From positions 219,917 through 283,916 of the forward strand of contig SIHP01000008.1 of the NCBI GenBank assembly GCA_004762155.1: a stretch of 64,000 nt of DNA. Direction: 5' to 3'. This DNA comes from Flavobacteriaceae bacterium (GTDB lineage: Bacteria; Bacteroidota; Bacteroidia; Flavobacteriales; Flavobacteriaceae). Positions within the stretch are counted from its first letter, which is position 1. Every line of letters begins with the position of its first letter. The notes beneath the pieces are model-generated. The model had not been told where the DNA came from. It ran no database searches and was given only the letters and a program-made list of their open reading frames with translations. Both the position numbers and the translations under genes were made by a program. Shown piece by piece: positions 1 through 8,114 of the stretch.

Positions 1-30
1 AATTATTGTTTTTCAATAATTTTAATATAA

Positions 31-138
31 TTGTATGATAAAAAAATAATTGCAATAGATTTAAAACATCCAAGAAAACCAAAACACGGAAAAGTGTTAT
101 GGAAAGAGAGAGAATTGATTGTACTATCAAGTAGATGA
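31..138 (+). other. Possible short coding remnant at window edge
   Basis: An open frame of about 35 codons, bounded upstream by an in-frame TAA and starting only at TTG, ends at TGA. Its last residues (HPRKPKHGKVLWKERE...) look protein-like, but there is no good start codon and no ribosome-binding context. It could be the tail of a decayed gene. It may equally be chance. Confidence 0.12.
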
Positions 139-173
139 AATAGGAGGGAAGCCTAAGTTATAATATTATTTAA

Positions 174-200
174 AACCTCGGAATTATTCATTCCGAGGTT
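174..200 (-). terminator. Hairpin terminator after CRISPR array 1
   Basis: Perfect 10-bp stem (AACCTCGGAA pairing with TTCCGAGGTT) around a 7-base loop. It sits 6 bases beyond the last, degenerate repeat of array 1 in the direction in which the array is probably read (minus). The tract after the hairpin on the minus strand is AT-rich but not a clean T run. It is the likely end of the cas13b/array 1 transcript. Confidence 0.6.
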
Positions 201-206
201 TACTAT

Positions 207-572
207 GTTGTGAATTGGTTTCAAATTGTCCATAGTCACAACTGACCATCACAGCTCCTCCTATCTGTACTCGTTGTGAATTGTCATAAAAATAAACAGA
301 GTCACAACTCAATCGGCTGGGTAATTTCTTTTACTTTAGTTGTGAATTGTCATCAAAATAAACAGAGTCACAACTGAACCGTGACACACCAGTAACAATC
401 ATTAGTTGTGAATTGTCATCAAAATAAACAGAGTCACAACTGAACCGTGACACACCAGTAACAATCATTAGTTGTGAATTGTCATCAAAATAAACAGAGT
501 CACAACAAAAAAGCAATAACAATTATAATACTAATAGTTGTGAATTGTCATCAAAATAAACAGAGTCACAAC
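207..572 (-). CRISPR. CRISPR array 1 (type VI-B repeat), 6 repeats and 5 spacers
   Basis: Six 36-base repeats start at 207, 273, 339, 405, 471 and 537, separated by five 30-base spacers. On the plus strand they begin GTTGTGAATTG and end GAGTCACAAC. Repeats 3-6 are identical, the one at 273 has one substitution, and the one at 207 is strongly diverged. That puts the leader at the high-coordinate end and transcription on the minus strand. Read on the minus strand, the 3' part of the repeat (ATTTTGATGACAATTCACAAC) resembles the Bergeyella Cas13b repeat end (ATTTTGGAGGGTAATCACAAC, from memory). Cas13b crRNAs carry the repeat 3' of the spacer. The spacers at 375-404 and 441-470 are identical, so one spacer-repeat unit was duplicated. 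No cas1 or cas2 lies in the window. Confidence 0.97.
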
Positions 573-642
573 GTAAACGTATAATTTAAAGCTTAAACCC
601 TTATAAACACTAATGTTTATTGTGTTTTAGGATTTAAAAACA
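573..642 (-). promoter_or_regulatory. Leader of array 1
   Basis: This is the 70-base AT-rich gap between the cas13b stop and the first (leader-proximal) repeat. Read on the minus strand it enters the array as ...TATACGTTTAC then GTTGTGAC. The leader of array 2 has a similar junction (TATACCTGTTTAC then GTTGTGAC), and both contain TTATAAG slightly upstream. A 7-bp hairpin (ATAAACA/TGTTTAT, 603-620) lies in it and could weaken read-through from cas13b. No convincing -7 box was found, so array 1 may depend partly on read-through. Confidence 0.5.
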
Positions 643-3600
643 CTATCTTTTATTAGGTTTCCAACTTTTATTATACTGTTTTTTAAATCCTGTAATCGTT
701 TTAACTAGTTGCGTATACGATATTTCGGGAGGTAAAATATCCGTATGTAAAGCTGTGTTTCTAACGCTAGAAAGTTCTTTAAAATGAGTACTTAAATCAT
801 TTTTAAAAGCATCAAAAGAGGCAAACCCTATATCATATAAAGAAATATCATCTTTAATAACTATATCTTTTTTATTACTTTTTTCAAAAGCTAATAATTG
901 CGATACAAACCAAATACTTTCTTTCCAATGCAATTGCATAGCGGTTTTAATGTCTTTGTACTCATACTCTTTTTTATTAGGATTTTCTTTTTTTAAGCGT
1001 TTTACAATGTCTTTAATACGGTCAACACTATAAAAATCATGACTTTTTAATTGCTTTACATGAAAATGAACCTTAATATCACTTTCCTGATAGTATTTTG
1101 TAAGCATTGGTTTTGTATCGTCTTTTTCAAGTATACTTTTTCTAATATTTTGTACATGTTTTGCTTTCCATTGCGTTGGCAAACGTGCATTATTTTGTAA
1201 TAACCTACCTTCTAATAAACTCAACACAGTATCTGTATACAAACTTTCATACAGCTGTTTTATTTTTTTAAGCTGTTCTTTTAATGGTATTAGCGAGTTG
1301 GTGTTGGATTGTAAGGCGTCAAAAGACTTTAGTACTTTAGATTTAGGTGTTGTTTTTTTAGCTTCTTTTATTTTAGTATTTGTTTCTTTAAAATCGGTAA
1401 AAAAGGTTTGGTAGTTTTCTTTTGTATCCAAGTCTTTCCAAACTTTTTTTATGTTTTTTAGCGTTTCTTTAGTGTCTGGTAAATTTTTAAAAGTATCTTT
1501 TAAAGAATTTTTAGTTTCTTCAGCAATCAAAAAGAAATCGTGTGGTAAATGAATATATCCATGCGTACCTTCTTCGTCTTTTTTATAAAAAGGCGCTAAA
1601 ATTTCAGCCCTTCTATTTGTATGCATACTGTCGGTAGTACTGTTACTCTTTTCAGAATTAGAAGGATTGGCAATATTTAAACGCTTAGCCAAACCAATTA
1701 AGTTTACATACCTATCATACGTAGCTACTTTGTGTAATTCCGCTTTGTATTTATCTATGGCTAATTGCGTAATGCGTTTAAAGAAATTATCAAAAGAAAT
1801 GGCTTCATGTATAATTTTAGAGACGCCTTTTTGGTATATTTCAAAAGCATCGTTTTCGTGTTTTTTTAAATTTGGTTTACAAGTACAAGCAATAGTTAAC
1901 CAATCGTTAATAAGTGAAATATTGTTGTTTTTATGGCGCTGATCGTCTAACAAATAACAATATTTTGCAAATTGCTTTTTTGCTTCTGTTGAGGTAAATT
2001 TACCTTGTTTACCTAAAATCCATTGCAAAGATTTGTAAATCAATTGCATTTTTTCGTGTCGGACAGGACGATTGGTTTTTCCTTTCCATTGACGTTCTAA
2101 ACGTTTTTTTTCTGCCAACTCTTTATCGTTAACTGTTTTTGCTTTAATTTTATTTCTAATACGGTTTATTTTAGTTAATAAACGTTGTTGTTCTTTTTTA
2201 TCAAAATATCCTGTACAATAATCAGCACTATTATATTTGGTAACCAAAGCGGCAAAATGGTTTTCATTATCAATATTTATAATACGCTCTATTTTTTGTT
2301 GAATGCGTTTGCGTAAAACATCCATAGCTTTTGCTTCTGATAAATCATCGCCTTGTAATTGCAACAATATTTTAGGTAATAGCGAACTGTATTTGCAAGA
2401 ACCATCAGTATTTTTTTCGCCATTAAAATGTTTTAAATATGAGGTGTTTAAAAAGAAAGACTTCTTAGTAGGATTATTTAAATAATGTAACCATTGCATA
2501 AAAGCTTTAGCAAAATTTTGTAAAGCCTCCATACTTTTTTCTAATTTACTCATACCAATTAAAGCTCCCCAGTGTTTTAGGTTTTCATGTCCAATAATAA
2601 AATGTAAAAAGTCCTTATTGCTAAGGTTTACTTTAATCATTATTCTATTGGCGTTTTCGTATAATTCTTGTTGTACTTGTAGTTCTTCAGGAGCGACGGT
2701 ATTGGTGTTGTGTTGCAAACGATCTGCAGTAACTGTGGTAACACCTAATTGTTGTACATATTTTGCCTTGGTGGTAAAGTATGCTTCGGGTATTTTTTGA
2801 AGATTTTCTTTTATTTCTTTAGTATGCGATACTTTTTTACAGATCACATCATCTGAATAAACACGCCAAGTAATGTTCGTTTTTCCTTCTGTTAAATAGG
2901 CAATTGAAGAGGCGAGTAAAGTAGTTGGTTTTTTTGAGATTCGACGTACAATTTCTGTTTGGGTTTCTTCGGAAAGTTGTTCATGTAAATACACAGGTAA
3001 TGAGCCTAAATAATTACGGACTTGCAATAAATGATATTGCAAAGCGTCTATAGGAAATAAAGAATGTTTTCCCAGCCAATATCCAGCACTTTCAGAAGCA
3101 TCACGTTGCGCATAAAAAGAAGCAATGAATCTACTTTTTTCCAAATCTAAAATATCTTCGGAAGAACGAGAGGTACCGTTTTTATTTTTTTTGATGTTTC
3201 CGTTACTATCGTAAAGATAGCTTTCTCGGTTTCCAGACCTTCCTTTTTGTGTGGGTGGCTTAGTATAACCACCACGATTTAAATACTGACGCGATTTCAT
3301 AAACAACTCCATTTGACTTCGTGTTAAAAAGAAACCTAAAAAAAAGTTGATTCCTAAAACACTCAATTTTTTGTCATTCTTTTTATCCCAACAACTTTCA
3401 TAAGGCGTTACATCAATAGCAAAATTAACCTGAGGTTGATAACTATTTACAGCAATTTTAAATGAACGATCTAAAACCACTCTTGCAGTATTCGTTAGAT
3501 GAATAGCAGTGTCTGCGTGCCAATAATGCGAGTGATAATCGCGTAGGCGAAGTAGCAATAATAAAATATGATTAATCTCTTTTATTTCTTCAGGGGTTAC

Positions 3601-3924
3601 AAAACGGATATTTTTTCCTTTGGGAGTATTCCAGAAGAATACTTTTAATTCGGAATAGGTTCTGTCAGTTAAATCAGTTATTTTTTTGTCTAAATCGTTG
3701 AGGTTTATTTTTTCTTTTCTAATTCCGGTTTCAGAATGTTTCGGGAAAAAGAGTTGTCTAATTTCTGTAAATTCTTGTGCTTTATCCTTTCGTTGAATCG
3801 TTTTTATAAAATTACCAGTTCGGTTGTAGGCTAAATTATAGAAAACGGCAAGTTCTCCATTTTTATAAATTTCAGGAACCGAACGTCTTTGATTGTCTTT
3901 TAACTTTTTTGGTTTGTATGTCAT
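643..3924 (-). CDS. cas13b: Cas13b RNA-guided RNase, type VI-B effector
   Basis: Protein of 1093 aa, within the usual Cas13b size. It carries two HEPN RxxxxH motifs close to its ends: RDYHSH (about residues 128-133) and RNTALH (about 1055-1060). Cas13 effectors use the paired HEPN motifs to cut target and bystander RNA after crRNA-guided recognition. Long Lys-rich helical stretches fill the middle. I start it at the ATG at 3924, because the 3-codon upstream extension would need a TTG start. It begins 39 bases after the stop of the E2/SEC-C gene on the same strand and ends 70 bases before array 1. No Csx27 or Csx28, the usual VI-B accessory proteins, is encoded beside it; a CBASS-like operon takes that place. 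Subtype is judged from the terminal HEPN placement and the repeat. The family call is firm and the branch is not. Confidence 0.93.
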   Translation of the reverse strand: MTYKPKKLKDNQRRSVPEIYKNGELAVFYNLAYNRTGNFIKTIQRKDKAQEFTEIRQLFFPKHSETGIRKEKINLNDLDKKITDLTDRTYSELKVFFWNTPKGKNIRFVTPEEIKEINHILLLLLRLRDYHSHYWHADTAIHLTNTARVVLDRSFKIAVNSYQPQVNFAIDVTPYESCWDKKNDKKLSVLGINFFLGFFLTRSQMELFMKSRQYLNRGGYTKPPTQKGRSGNRESYLYDSNGNIKKNKNGTSRSSEDILDLEKSRFIASFYAQRDASESAGYWLGKHSLFPIDALQYHLLQVRNYLGSLPVYLHEQLSEETQTEIVRRISKKPTTLLASSIAYLTEGKTNITWRVYSDDVICKKVSHTKEIKENLQKIPEAYFTTKAKYVQQLGVTTVTADRLQHNTNTVAPEELQVQQELYENANRIMIKVNLSNKDFLHFIIGHENLKHWGALIGMSKLEKSMEALQNFAKAFMQWLHYLNNPTKKSFFLNTSYLKHFNGEKNTDGSCKYSSLLPKILLQLQGDDLSEAKAMDVLRKRIQQKIERIINIDNENHFAALVTKYNSADYCTGYFDKKEQQRLLTKINRIRNKIKAKTVNDKELAEKKRLERQWKGKTNRPVRHEKMQLIYKSLQWILGKQGKFTSTEAKKQFAKYCYLLDDQRHKNNNISLINDWLTIACTCKPNLKKHENDAFEIYQKGVSKIIHEAISFDNFFKRITQLAIDKYKAELHKVATYDRYVNLIGLAKRLNIANPSNSEKSNSTTDSMHTNRRAEILAPFYKKDEEGTHGYIHLPHDFFLIAEETKNSLKDTFKNLPDTKETLKNIKKVWKDLDTKENYQTFFTDFKETNTKIKEAKKTTPKSKVLKSFDALQSNTNSLIPLKEQLKKIKQLYESLYTDTVLSLLEGRLLQNNARLPTQWKAKHVQNIRKSILEKDDTKPMLTKYYQESDIKVHFHVKQLKSHDFYSVDRIKDIVKRLKKENPNKKEYEYKDIKTAMQLHWKESIWFVSQLLAFEKSNKKDIVIKDDISLYDIGFASFDAFKNDLSTHFKELSSVRNTALHTDILPPEISYTQLVKTITGFKKQYNKSWKPNKR

Positions 3925-3963
3925 GAGTAACAATTTTTTAAGTGTAATTTTTTTATGAAAGTA

Positions 3964-4596
3964 TTATTGGGGTTCAAATTTTTTATACAGGTAAATCAAA
4001 TCATTTTCTATATGCTTTTTATTGATGTATTCTAGTTGTTGATATCCTATTTTATGTAATCCATTATTACATTTTCTAAAGGTTTTACCACTACCACAAT
4101 AACAAGAGTCCTTATCTGTACGTCTATTTTCTTGGAAGTATTCACATAAAACTAATACAACCTTAGAAGGATCTGTAATTTTTAATAAGGTTTGATAGGT
4201 TTCTAAAATGGCATCTGAATGCGAGAATTCGCCAAAGAAATAGGTTTTATATAACTCGTAATACGAGTTGTTTTGTAAATACGGAACAACAATTCTTTCA
4301 ATAAAATGCGCCAAGGTTTTTACTTTGGTTTTTAAATAAATCTCTTCCAATCTTGGTGTTGTAAAACAACAATTACCAGTATCTTCAAAAACATGTCTGT
4401 CTAATTCGTGCGGAATGCGTTCTCCTATTTCATAAACTTTAGGAAAACCATTATTCCATCTATCAATATCTATTAAAACTGAGTAAAAATCATTTTCAAA
4501 CACGGCTATTTCTCCTGTAAAAGTATTTTCCTGATGATTAAAAGTTAACTCAGGAAAACGCTCTAAAACATCATCTATTTGTTGCTTAATATCCAT
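3964..4596 (-). CDS. E2-like conjugating protein with C-terminal SEC-C motif (type II-short CBASS)
   Basis: Protein of 210 aa. Residues about 25-110 read like a bacterial E2-type fold: YSVLIDI, then FPKVYEIGERIP, then GNCCFTTPR, with C76 or C77 as candidate catalytic cysteine. The C-terminus has a SEC-C-type zinc motif, C165-x-C167-x8-C176-x4-H181. Known type II-short CBASS operons pair a CD-NTase with a stand-alone E2-like protein, without E1 or JAB partners, that conjugates or primes the cyclase. The gene overlaps the 3' end of the CD-NTase gene by 11 bases, so they are translationally linked. No E1 or deubiquitinase is nearby. The E2 call rests on motif spacing and context; the SEC-C motif is directly visible. 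Confidence 0.7.
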   Translation of the reverse strand: MDIKQQIDDVLERFPELTFNHQENTFTGEIAVFENDFYSVLIDIDRWNNGFPKVYEIGERIPHELDRHVFEDTGNCCFTTPRLEEIYLKTKVKTLAHFIERIVVPYLQNNSYYELYKTYFFGEFSHSDAILETYQTLLKITDPSKVVLVLCEYFQENRRTDKDSCYCGSGKTFRKCNNGLHKIGYQQLEYINKKHIENDLIYLYKKFEPQ

Positions 4597-5590
4597 AAGG
4601 TTTCGGTTGTATATAGGTGCCAGCTAAAGTACTAGACATTGCTTTTTTTTGTCTTTCTTCATCAGTATCATCTCCTTTAGGGAAACGATCGCCAAACTGA
4701 TTATCACGTAGATATTCCGATGCTTTTTTAAAGTTCGATTCATCTTTAGCACGATCGCAATCGGTTAGTAAACTATTAAGTGCAGTTAAAAAATCGTTTT
4801 TTCGAGTATCAGAATAATCATCAAAAACATTTTCATCTTCAGGAATTGTTGGGCGCAAACATTTAAAACCGTTGTATGCTGAAAGTGAATTATAAATGTT
4901 TCTAATTGTTTCTCTAAAAGCAACATCGTCGTTATCATTTTTAACATAATTATTAATTACTAAAATGGTTAAAGCAAAACCAGAAGGTAATTTTAAATTA
5001 CTGTTTTTGTCCTGCCTAAAATCTTTCCAAGATTTTATATAGCGAACCAAACGCTTTTTTTGTTTAGTTGAATTTTTTTGAAACCAAGTTGTAAATTCAA
5101 CAGGATCACTTTCTTTCCAACCAACCAGCACAGAACGATGTGCTAATTCTGGCGTATCTCCATCTTTATAATAAATAGGTAGATCGATGTGATGTCCGTC
5201 AGCAAAAACCACACGCACACAGGTGTTTTTTCGTATAGTGTCTTCTCCTGTATGATCTTTTACCGCTTCGTAAACCCAATTATGCCAAGTATCAATGTTT
5301 TCTCTATTATCTTCTCCTTCTTTTTCATAAAAATAAACACCGTCATCTAAATCGTACTTGCGAAATGTTTCACCATCTTTTGTCTCTACTATTGGATTTA
5401 CCGTAGTGTCCATTTCAAAAGAACCTTGTCCTTTAAATTTCGGTTGTAACCGATCTGATTTATTTTCTTTAAACCATTTTTCAATTTTTTCACGTAACGA
5501 TTTTCTACTTCCTAATAAATCGTCTTTTCTATTATCTGTAAGTTTAATTTTATCGTAAAATGTATTGTATTCTTTATGTAATGTTGCCAT
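4586..5590 (-). CDS. CD-NTase (cGAS/DncV-like nucleotidyltransferase), CBASS signal synthase
   Basis: Protein of 334 aa with the nucleotidyltransferase core: GQGSFEMDTTV (GS at residues 56-57), the metal-binding pair in YDLDDGVYF (D80, D82) and a third acidic residue in DGHHIDLPIYY (D136). Such enzymes make cyclic di- or trinucleotides from NTPs on phage infection and activate a linked effector. Length and motif order match full-size CBASS cyclases. The C-terminus ends in Pro-Tyr-Gly-Tyr; small C-terminal residues are where E2-type partners act in type II systems. It lies between the TIR gene (13 bases upstream) and the E2-like gene (11-base overlap). The product nucleotide and clade cannot be read from the sequence. 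Confidence 0.87.
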   Translation of the reverse strand: MATLHKEYNTFYDKIKLTDNRKDDLLGSRKSLREKIEKWFKENKSDRLQPKFKGQGSFEMDTTVNPIVETKDGETFRKYDLDDGVYFYEKEGEDNRENIDTWHNWVYEAVKDHTGEDTIRKNTCVRVVFADGHHIDLPIYYKDGDTPELAHRSVLVGWKESDPVEFTTWFQKNSTKQKKRLVRYIKSWKDFRQDKNSNLKLPSGFALTILVINNYVKNDNDDVAFRETIRNIYNSLSAYNGFKCLRPTIPEDENVFDDYSDTRKNDFLTALNSLLTDCDRAKDESNFKKASEYLRDNQFGDRFPKGDDTDEERQKKAMSSTLAGTYIQPKPYGY

Positions 5591-5603
5591 AGTTTTTGTT
5601 TTT

Positions 5604-6785
5604 TTAAATTGGATGATTGGTGTCTTTTGATACTCTTTTTAGGTTTTGAAACTTTCCTCTTGTAGGGAAGGGTAACCGATTGGTATAATAGTTTCCTTTT
5701 AAGGTGAAATCATTGTCTTTTTTTATAACTTTAAGTATGGCAGTACCTGAATGTTTATCTAAATTTTCATTTGGATTACCCTCATTTGTATAATGATACA
5801 ATATTTGGATATGTTGTTGGTCTTTCGTTTTGGTAAGAATACAAATGTCACTTTCAGAGCTTGACGATTCTAGAACACCTTCCCGTTTATAAAAGGCAGT
5901 AACGGTAACTTGGTTTCCTGTTTGTACCAAAATCATAGTAACATCTATAGTAATATCTTCGAATTTACAAGGTTTATCTTTTTCTTCTCCAGGGATGTAA
6001 TAGCAGAGTTGTTTACCTTTATAAGTTCCTGAAAAGTTATCAAAAGAAATATTATCAAGATGTGATTGAATACCTCTTAAAGCCATATTGCGAGTACGTT
6101 CCCAAATTAAATGACGTTTAGGAGTTAGGCTTAATTTGTCTTCAAGTGTTTCTTTGAGTAAATCTAATTGTTTTCCTTCATTGATACGTATTCCTTGAAA
6201 TTTTTGAAAAACGCCTTTCATTTGACTAAGTTCAAAAGGAGGAATAGCAATAGAAATTTGGTCTTTGGTTAAAGCCCAAGTAGCTCCCATTTGTATTAAA
6301 CATTCTGTAGAGTTATAAAAATTCTCAGAAATCATAAATAAAACCAACACCTTATCGTTTAATCTTTTTTTAATATCGTCTTCAAAATTGGTTCCTAAGG
6401 AGGTTCCGTAACCTTCTACAGAAGAACAAAAGATTTGATCGGAAGAAATACCCGTACCTTCTAAAAGCTGTATGAAGTCAGAAATAATTTCTTTATCCTT
6501 TTTAGCATGACAGATAAAAATTTCTTTAATGTTTCTGTTTTGTGTAGGCTTTGTATTTTGGGTGTATTCTGTAGTTAACATTCCTAAATCTTCAGCTATT
6601 TGTAATAAAATATCATCGTTAGTATTTCTTAAAGCTTCTTTTAATTGATCAGCTGAATAGGTTTGCGATGTTAAAATATCTATATTATAACCTCTAAATA
6701 TTTGTTTCATTTCTTCTTCTGTGCGAGTAGTTTGCATAGAGAAATAAATGTCGTTTACTAAACTGTGTTTATCGTTCGGATTCAT
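5604..6785 (-). CDS. TIR-domain protein with C-terminal Cap15-like beta-barrel; putative CBASS effector or relay
   Basis: Protein of 393 aa in three parts. Residues 1-80 form a helical domain, possibly a death-like adaptor. Residues about 87-215 form a TIR domain (EIFICHAKKDKE..., then a SENFYNSTECLIQMGATWA block). Residues about 245-390 form an all-beta domain (FSGTYKGKQ...HSGTAILK...LKGNYYTNR...RGKF). The pattern of the last part matches the cyclic-nucleotide-binding barrel of Cap15-type CBASS effectors as I know it. TIR domains of this class usually carry S-x-W-C-x-x-E, with Glu catalytic for NAD+ cleavage; here the aligned residue is Q165, and E161 stands where Trp is usual. It may therefore be a weak or altered NADase, or a scaffold. 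It sits between the caspase (11 bases) and CD-NTase (13 bases) genes, so co-expression is likely. Confidence 0.75.
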   Translation of the reverse strand: MNPNDKHSLVNDIYFSMQTTRTEEEMKQIFRGYNIDILTSQTYSADQLKEALRNTNDDILLQIAEDLGMLTTEYTQNTKPTQNRNIKEIFICHAKKDKEIISDFIQLLEGTGISSDQIFCSSVEGYGTSLGTNFEDDIKKRLNDKVLVLFMISENFYNSTECLIQMGATWALTKDQISIAIPPFELSQMKGVFQKFQGIRINEGKQLDLLKETLEDKLSLTPKRHLIWERTRNMALRGIQSHLDNISFDNFSGTYKGKQLCYYIPGEEKDKPCKFEDITIDVTMILVQTGNQVTVTAFYKREGVLESSSSESDICILTKTKDQQHIQILYHYTNEGNPNENLDKHSGTAILKVIKKDNDFTLKGNYYTNRLPFPTRGKFQNLKRVSKDTNHPI

Positions 6786-6796
6786 TTGTTAAGATT

Positions 6797-7732
6797 TTAT
6801 AAGTTATTAGAAATAGCTAATTTTTTATAGTATTCACCAAGAGGTGTTAATGTGCATACTTTTTTGTTTTTTGCGGTTTCTTCTAAAGTATTTCCTTCAG
6901 GAAGTTTTAGTAAACCGTTAGCATAATACATTTGTAAATGTTTCATGATTTTCATAAGGTCAGATTGTGAGATGTAATTAGTAGATAATTGCAATCCACT
7001 TTTTGTGCCTTCAAAATAAACAGGTAATTTTCGAAGTATTAGTAAGGGAATCTTCGGTTCACAATTTCTAAGTGAAATCATTTGTGAAACATGCGATTTA
7101 AAAACCGGACGCTGTTGCCAAGCATTTAATTGAGTGTCGGCATAATAATACAAGCTAGACAATACTATTTTTCCACGAACATCAGCAGCGCTTCCTTGCA
7201 TGGCGTCGTAAAGAATACTTGTAAAAACGCCATAACCACCTTTTTCCATAGAATATTGACTTTCGGTAGAAGCGGCTAAAATAGATACGCCTTCGCGTAA
7301 AATAACTTTGCGTTCGCCTAAGTCGATACTGTTTCCTGCATCACCAGCATGGCAACAGTCTAAAATAATAATTACCTCTTTGGCTTTTGAGTTGTTTGCT
7401 AAAGCAACTATTTCCATTAAGCTAACTCCTAAATCATTAGGTTGTGCATCTTGAGTTACTAAATAGCTACCTGCTTCGGTAGTTGCTCCATGACCTGAGA
7501 AGTATAGTAAGGTAGTATCATTATCATTATGATTAAACAGTTTTTTAATGTTTTCTTTTAATCTACCTCTAGTAACATGTGTGTTATCTGAGGTTAATAA
7601 TTTGCAACTAAAGTTAGTGTCTTCATTTTCATGTTTACTAAAAACTTCTTCCATTCTTTTAGCGTCGTTAATACAACCTTTTAATGGACTTCTTGGATAA
7701 TCGTCTATTCCAACGAGTAATGCTCTTCTCAT
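6797..7732 (-). CDS. Caspase-like (C14/orthocaspase) protease, first gene of the CBASS-like operon
   Basis: Protein of 311 aa. The caspase-fold core covers residues about 1-220, with the His/Cys dyad in LLYFSGHGATT (H81) and LDCCHAGDAG (C127). The remaining about 90 residues (SDLMKIMKHLQ...LTPLGEYYKKLA) look like a small winged-helix-type domain that could sense a ligand or partner. Caspase-like proteases are known bacterial immune effectors; in type IV Thoeris a TIR product activates one. Placement directly upstream of a TIR gene suggests a similar link. There is no signal peptide, so it acts in the cytoplasm. It is the first gene of the operon; upstream lie a palindrome and an orphan CRISPR repeat. 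Confidence 0.85.
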   Translation of the reverse strand: MRRALLVGIDDYPRSPLKGCINDAKRMEEVFSKHENEDTNFSCKLLTSDNTHVTRGRLKENIKKLFNHNDNDTTLLYFSGHGATTEAGSYLVTQDAQPNDLGVSLMEIVALANNSKAKEVIIILDCCHAGDAGNSIDLGERKVILREGVSILAASTESQYSMEKGGYGVFTSILYDAMQGSAADVRGKIVLSSLYYYADTQLNAWQQRPVFKSHVSQMISLRNCEPKIPLLILRKLPVYFEGTKSGLQLSTNYISQSDLMKIMKHLQMYYANGLLKLPEGNTLEETAKNKKVCTLTPLGEYYKKLAISNNL

Positions 7733-7808
7733 TTTTTCATATTTAAAATTATACCTACAAATTTGGAAGAAATTGAGATGTGAAAACAGCCCAATATTGT
7801 GGATAAAA

Positions 7809-7834
7809 AAAACTCCACAATATTGTGGAGTTTT
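7809..7834. repeat. 26-bp perfect palindrome (copy 1), terminator or operator candidate
   Basis: The core ACTCCACAATATTGTGGAGT, flanked by AAA on one side and TTT on the other, is perfectly self-complementary without a loop. The same core recurs at 11911-11930. A-runs and T-runs flank it, so it could end transcripts in either direction. It could also be a dimer-binding operator for the caspase operon, which starts 77 bases away. It lies one base from the orphan CRISPR repeat. Confidence 0.7.
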
Positions 7835-7835
7835 A

Positions 7836-7871
7836 GCTGTGAATAGGTTTCAAAATGACGACAGTAACAAC
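7836..7871 (-). repeat. Solitary degenerate CRISPR repeat
   Basis: A 36-base element beginning GCTGTGAATAGG and ending ACAGTAACAAC on the plus strand. It has the same length and the same conserved ends as the repeats of both arrays. Its TTTCAAAATGA middle is closest to the variant repeat at 8459 and the degenerate repeat at 207. No second repeat flanks it at 66 bases on either side. Read on the minus strand it is followed at once by a palindromic hairpin, as the last repeat of array 1 is followed by a hairpin. It may be the stranded end of an old array or a single-guide crRNA gene with guide bases 7901-7872. Confidence 0.65.
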
Positions 7872-8114
7872 GAAAAGCAATTATGTTTTATATATCTAAG
7901 CTGTCACTTCGGAGTGAAAATTTGCGTGATAAAATGAAGTATAATTTAATATCGAGAAGTATTCGTTAAGTTATCTGTTCTCGATACAATTTTCTTTCGT
8001 TTCTCTACAGAAAATCACTCGAACTTACATTGTTTAGGGTTTTATCCAATCGTAATCAATTAGGTTTGCGAGATTATCAGTTTTGGTATCGTCTGGATTA
8101 GATCGTAAATATTT

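Larger units (their letters stand above)
7733..8114. other. 382-base intergenic region upstream of the CBASS-like operon
   Basis: Contains no credible gene. It holds the promoter region of the caspase operon, a 26-bp palindrome (7809-7834), an orphan degenerate CRISPR repeat (7836-7871) and a further half-copy of the palindrome (CAATATTGTGGA near 7792-7803). The rest (about 7900-8110) shows nothing I recognise. Confidence 0.5.

Noticed and set aside
331..522. 63-aa frame of repeated peptide units
   Set aside because: It is a translation of CRISPR repeats and spacers in array 1, not a gene.
3925..3933. Longer cas13b start
   Set aside because: It needs a TTG start and adds only three residues. 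The ATG at 3924 is better.
5604..7732. Caspase-TIR pair as a stand-alone type IV Thoeris system
   Set aside because: Possible, but the barrel on the TIR protein and the tight junction with the CD-NTase favour one joint operon. I kept Thoeris only as a comparison.
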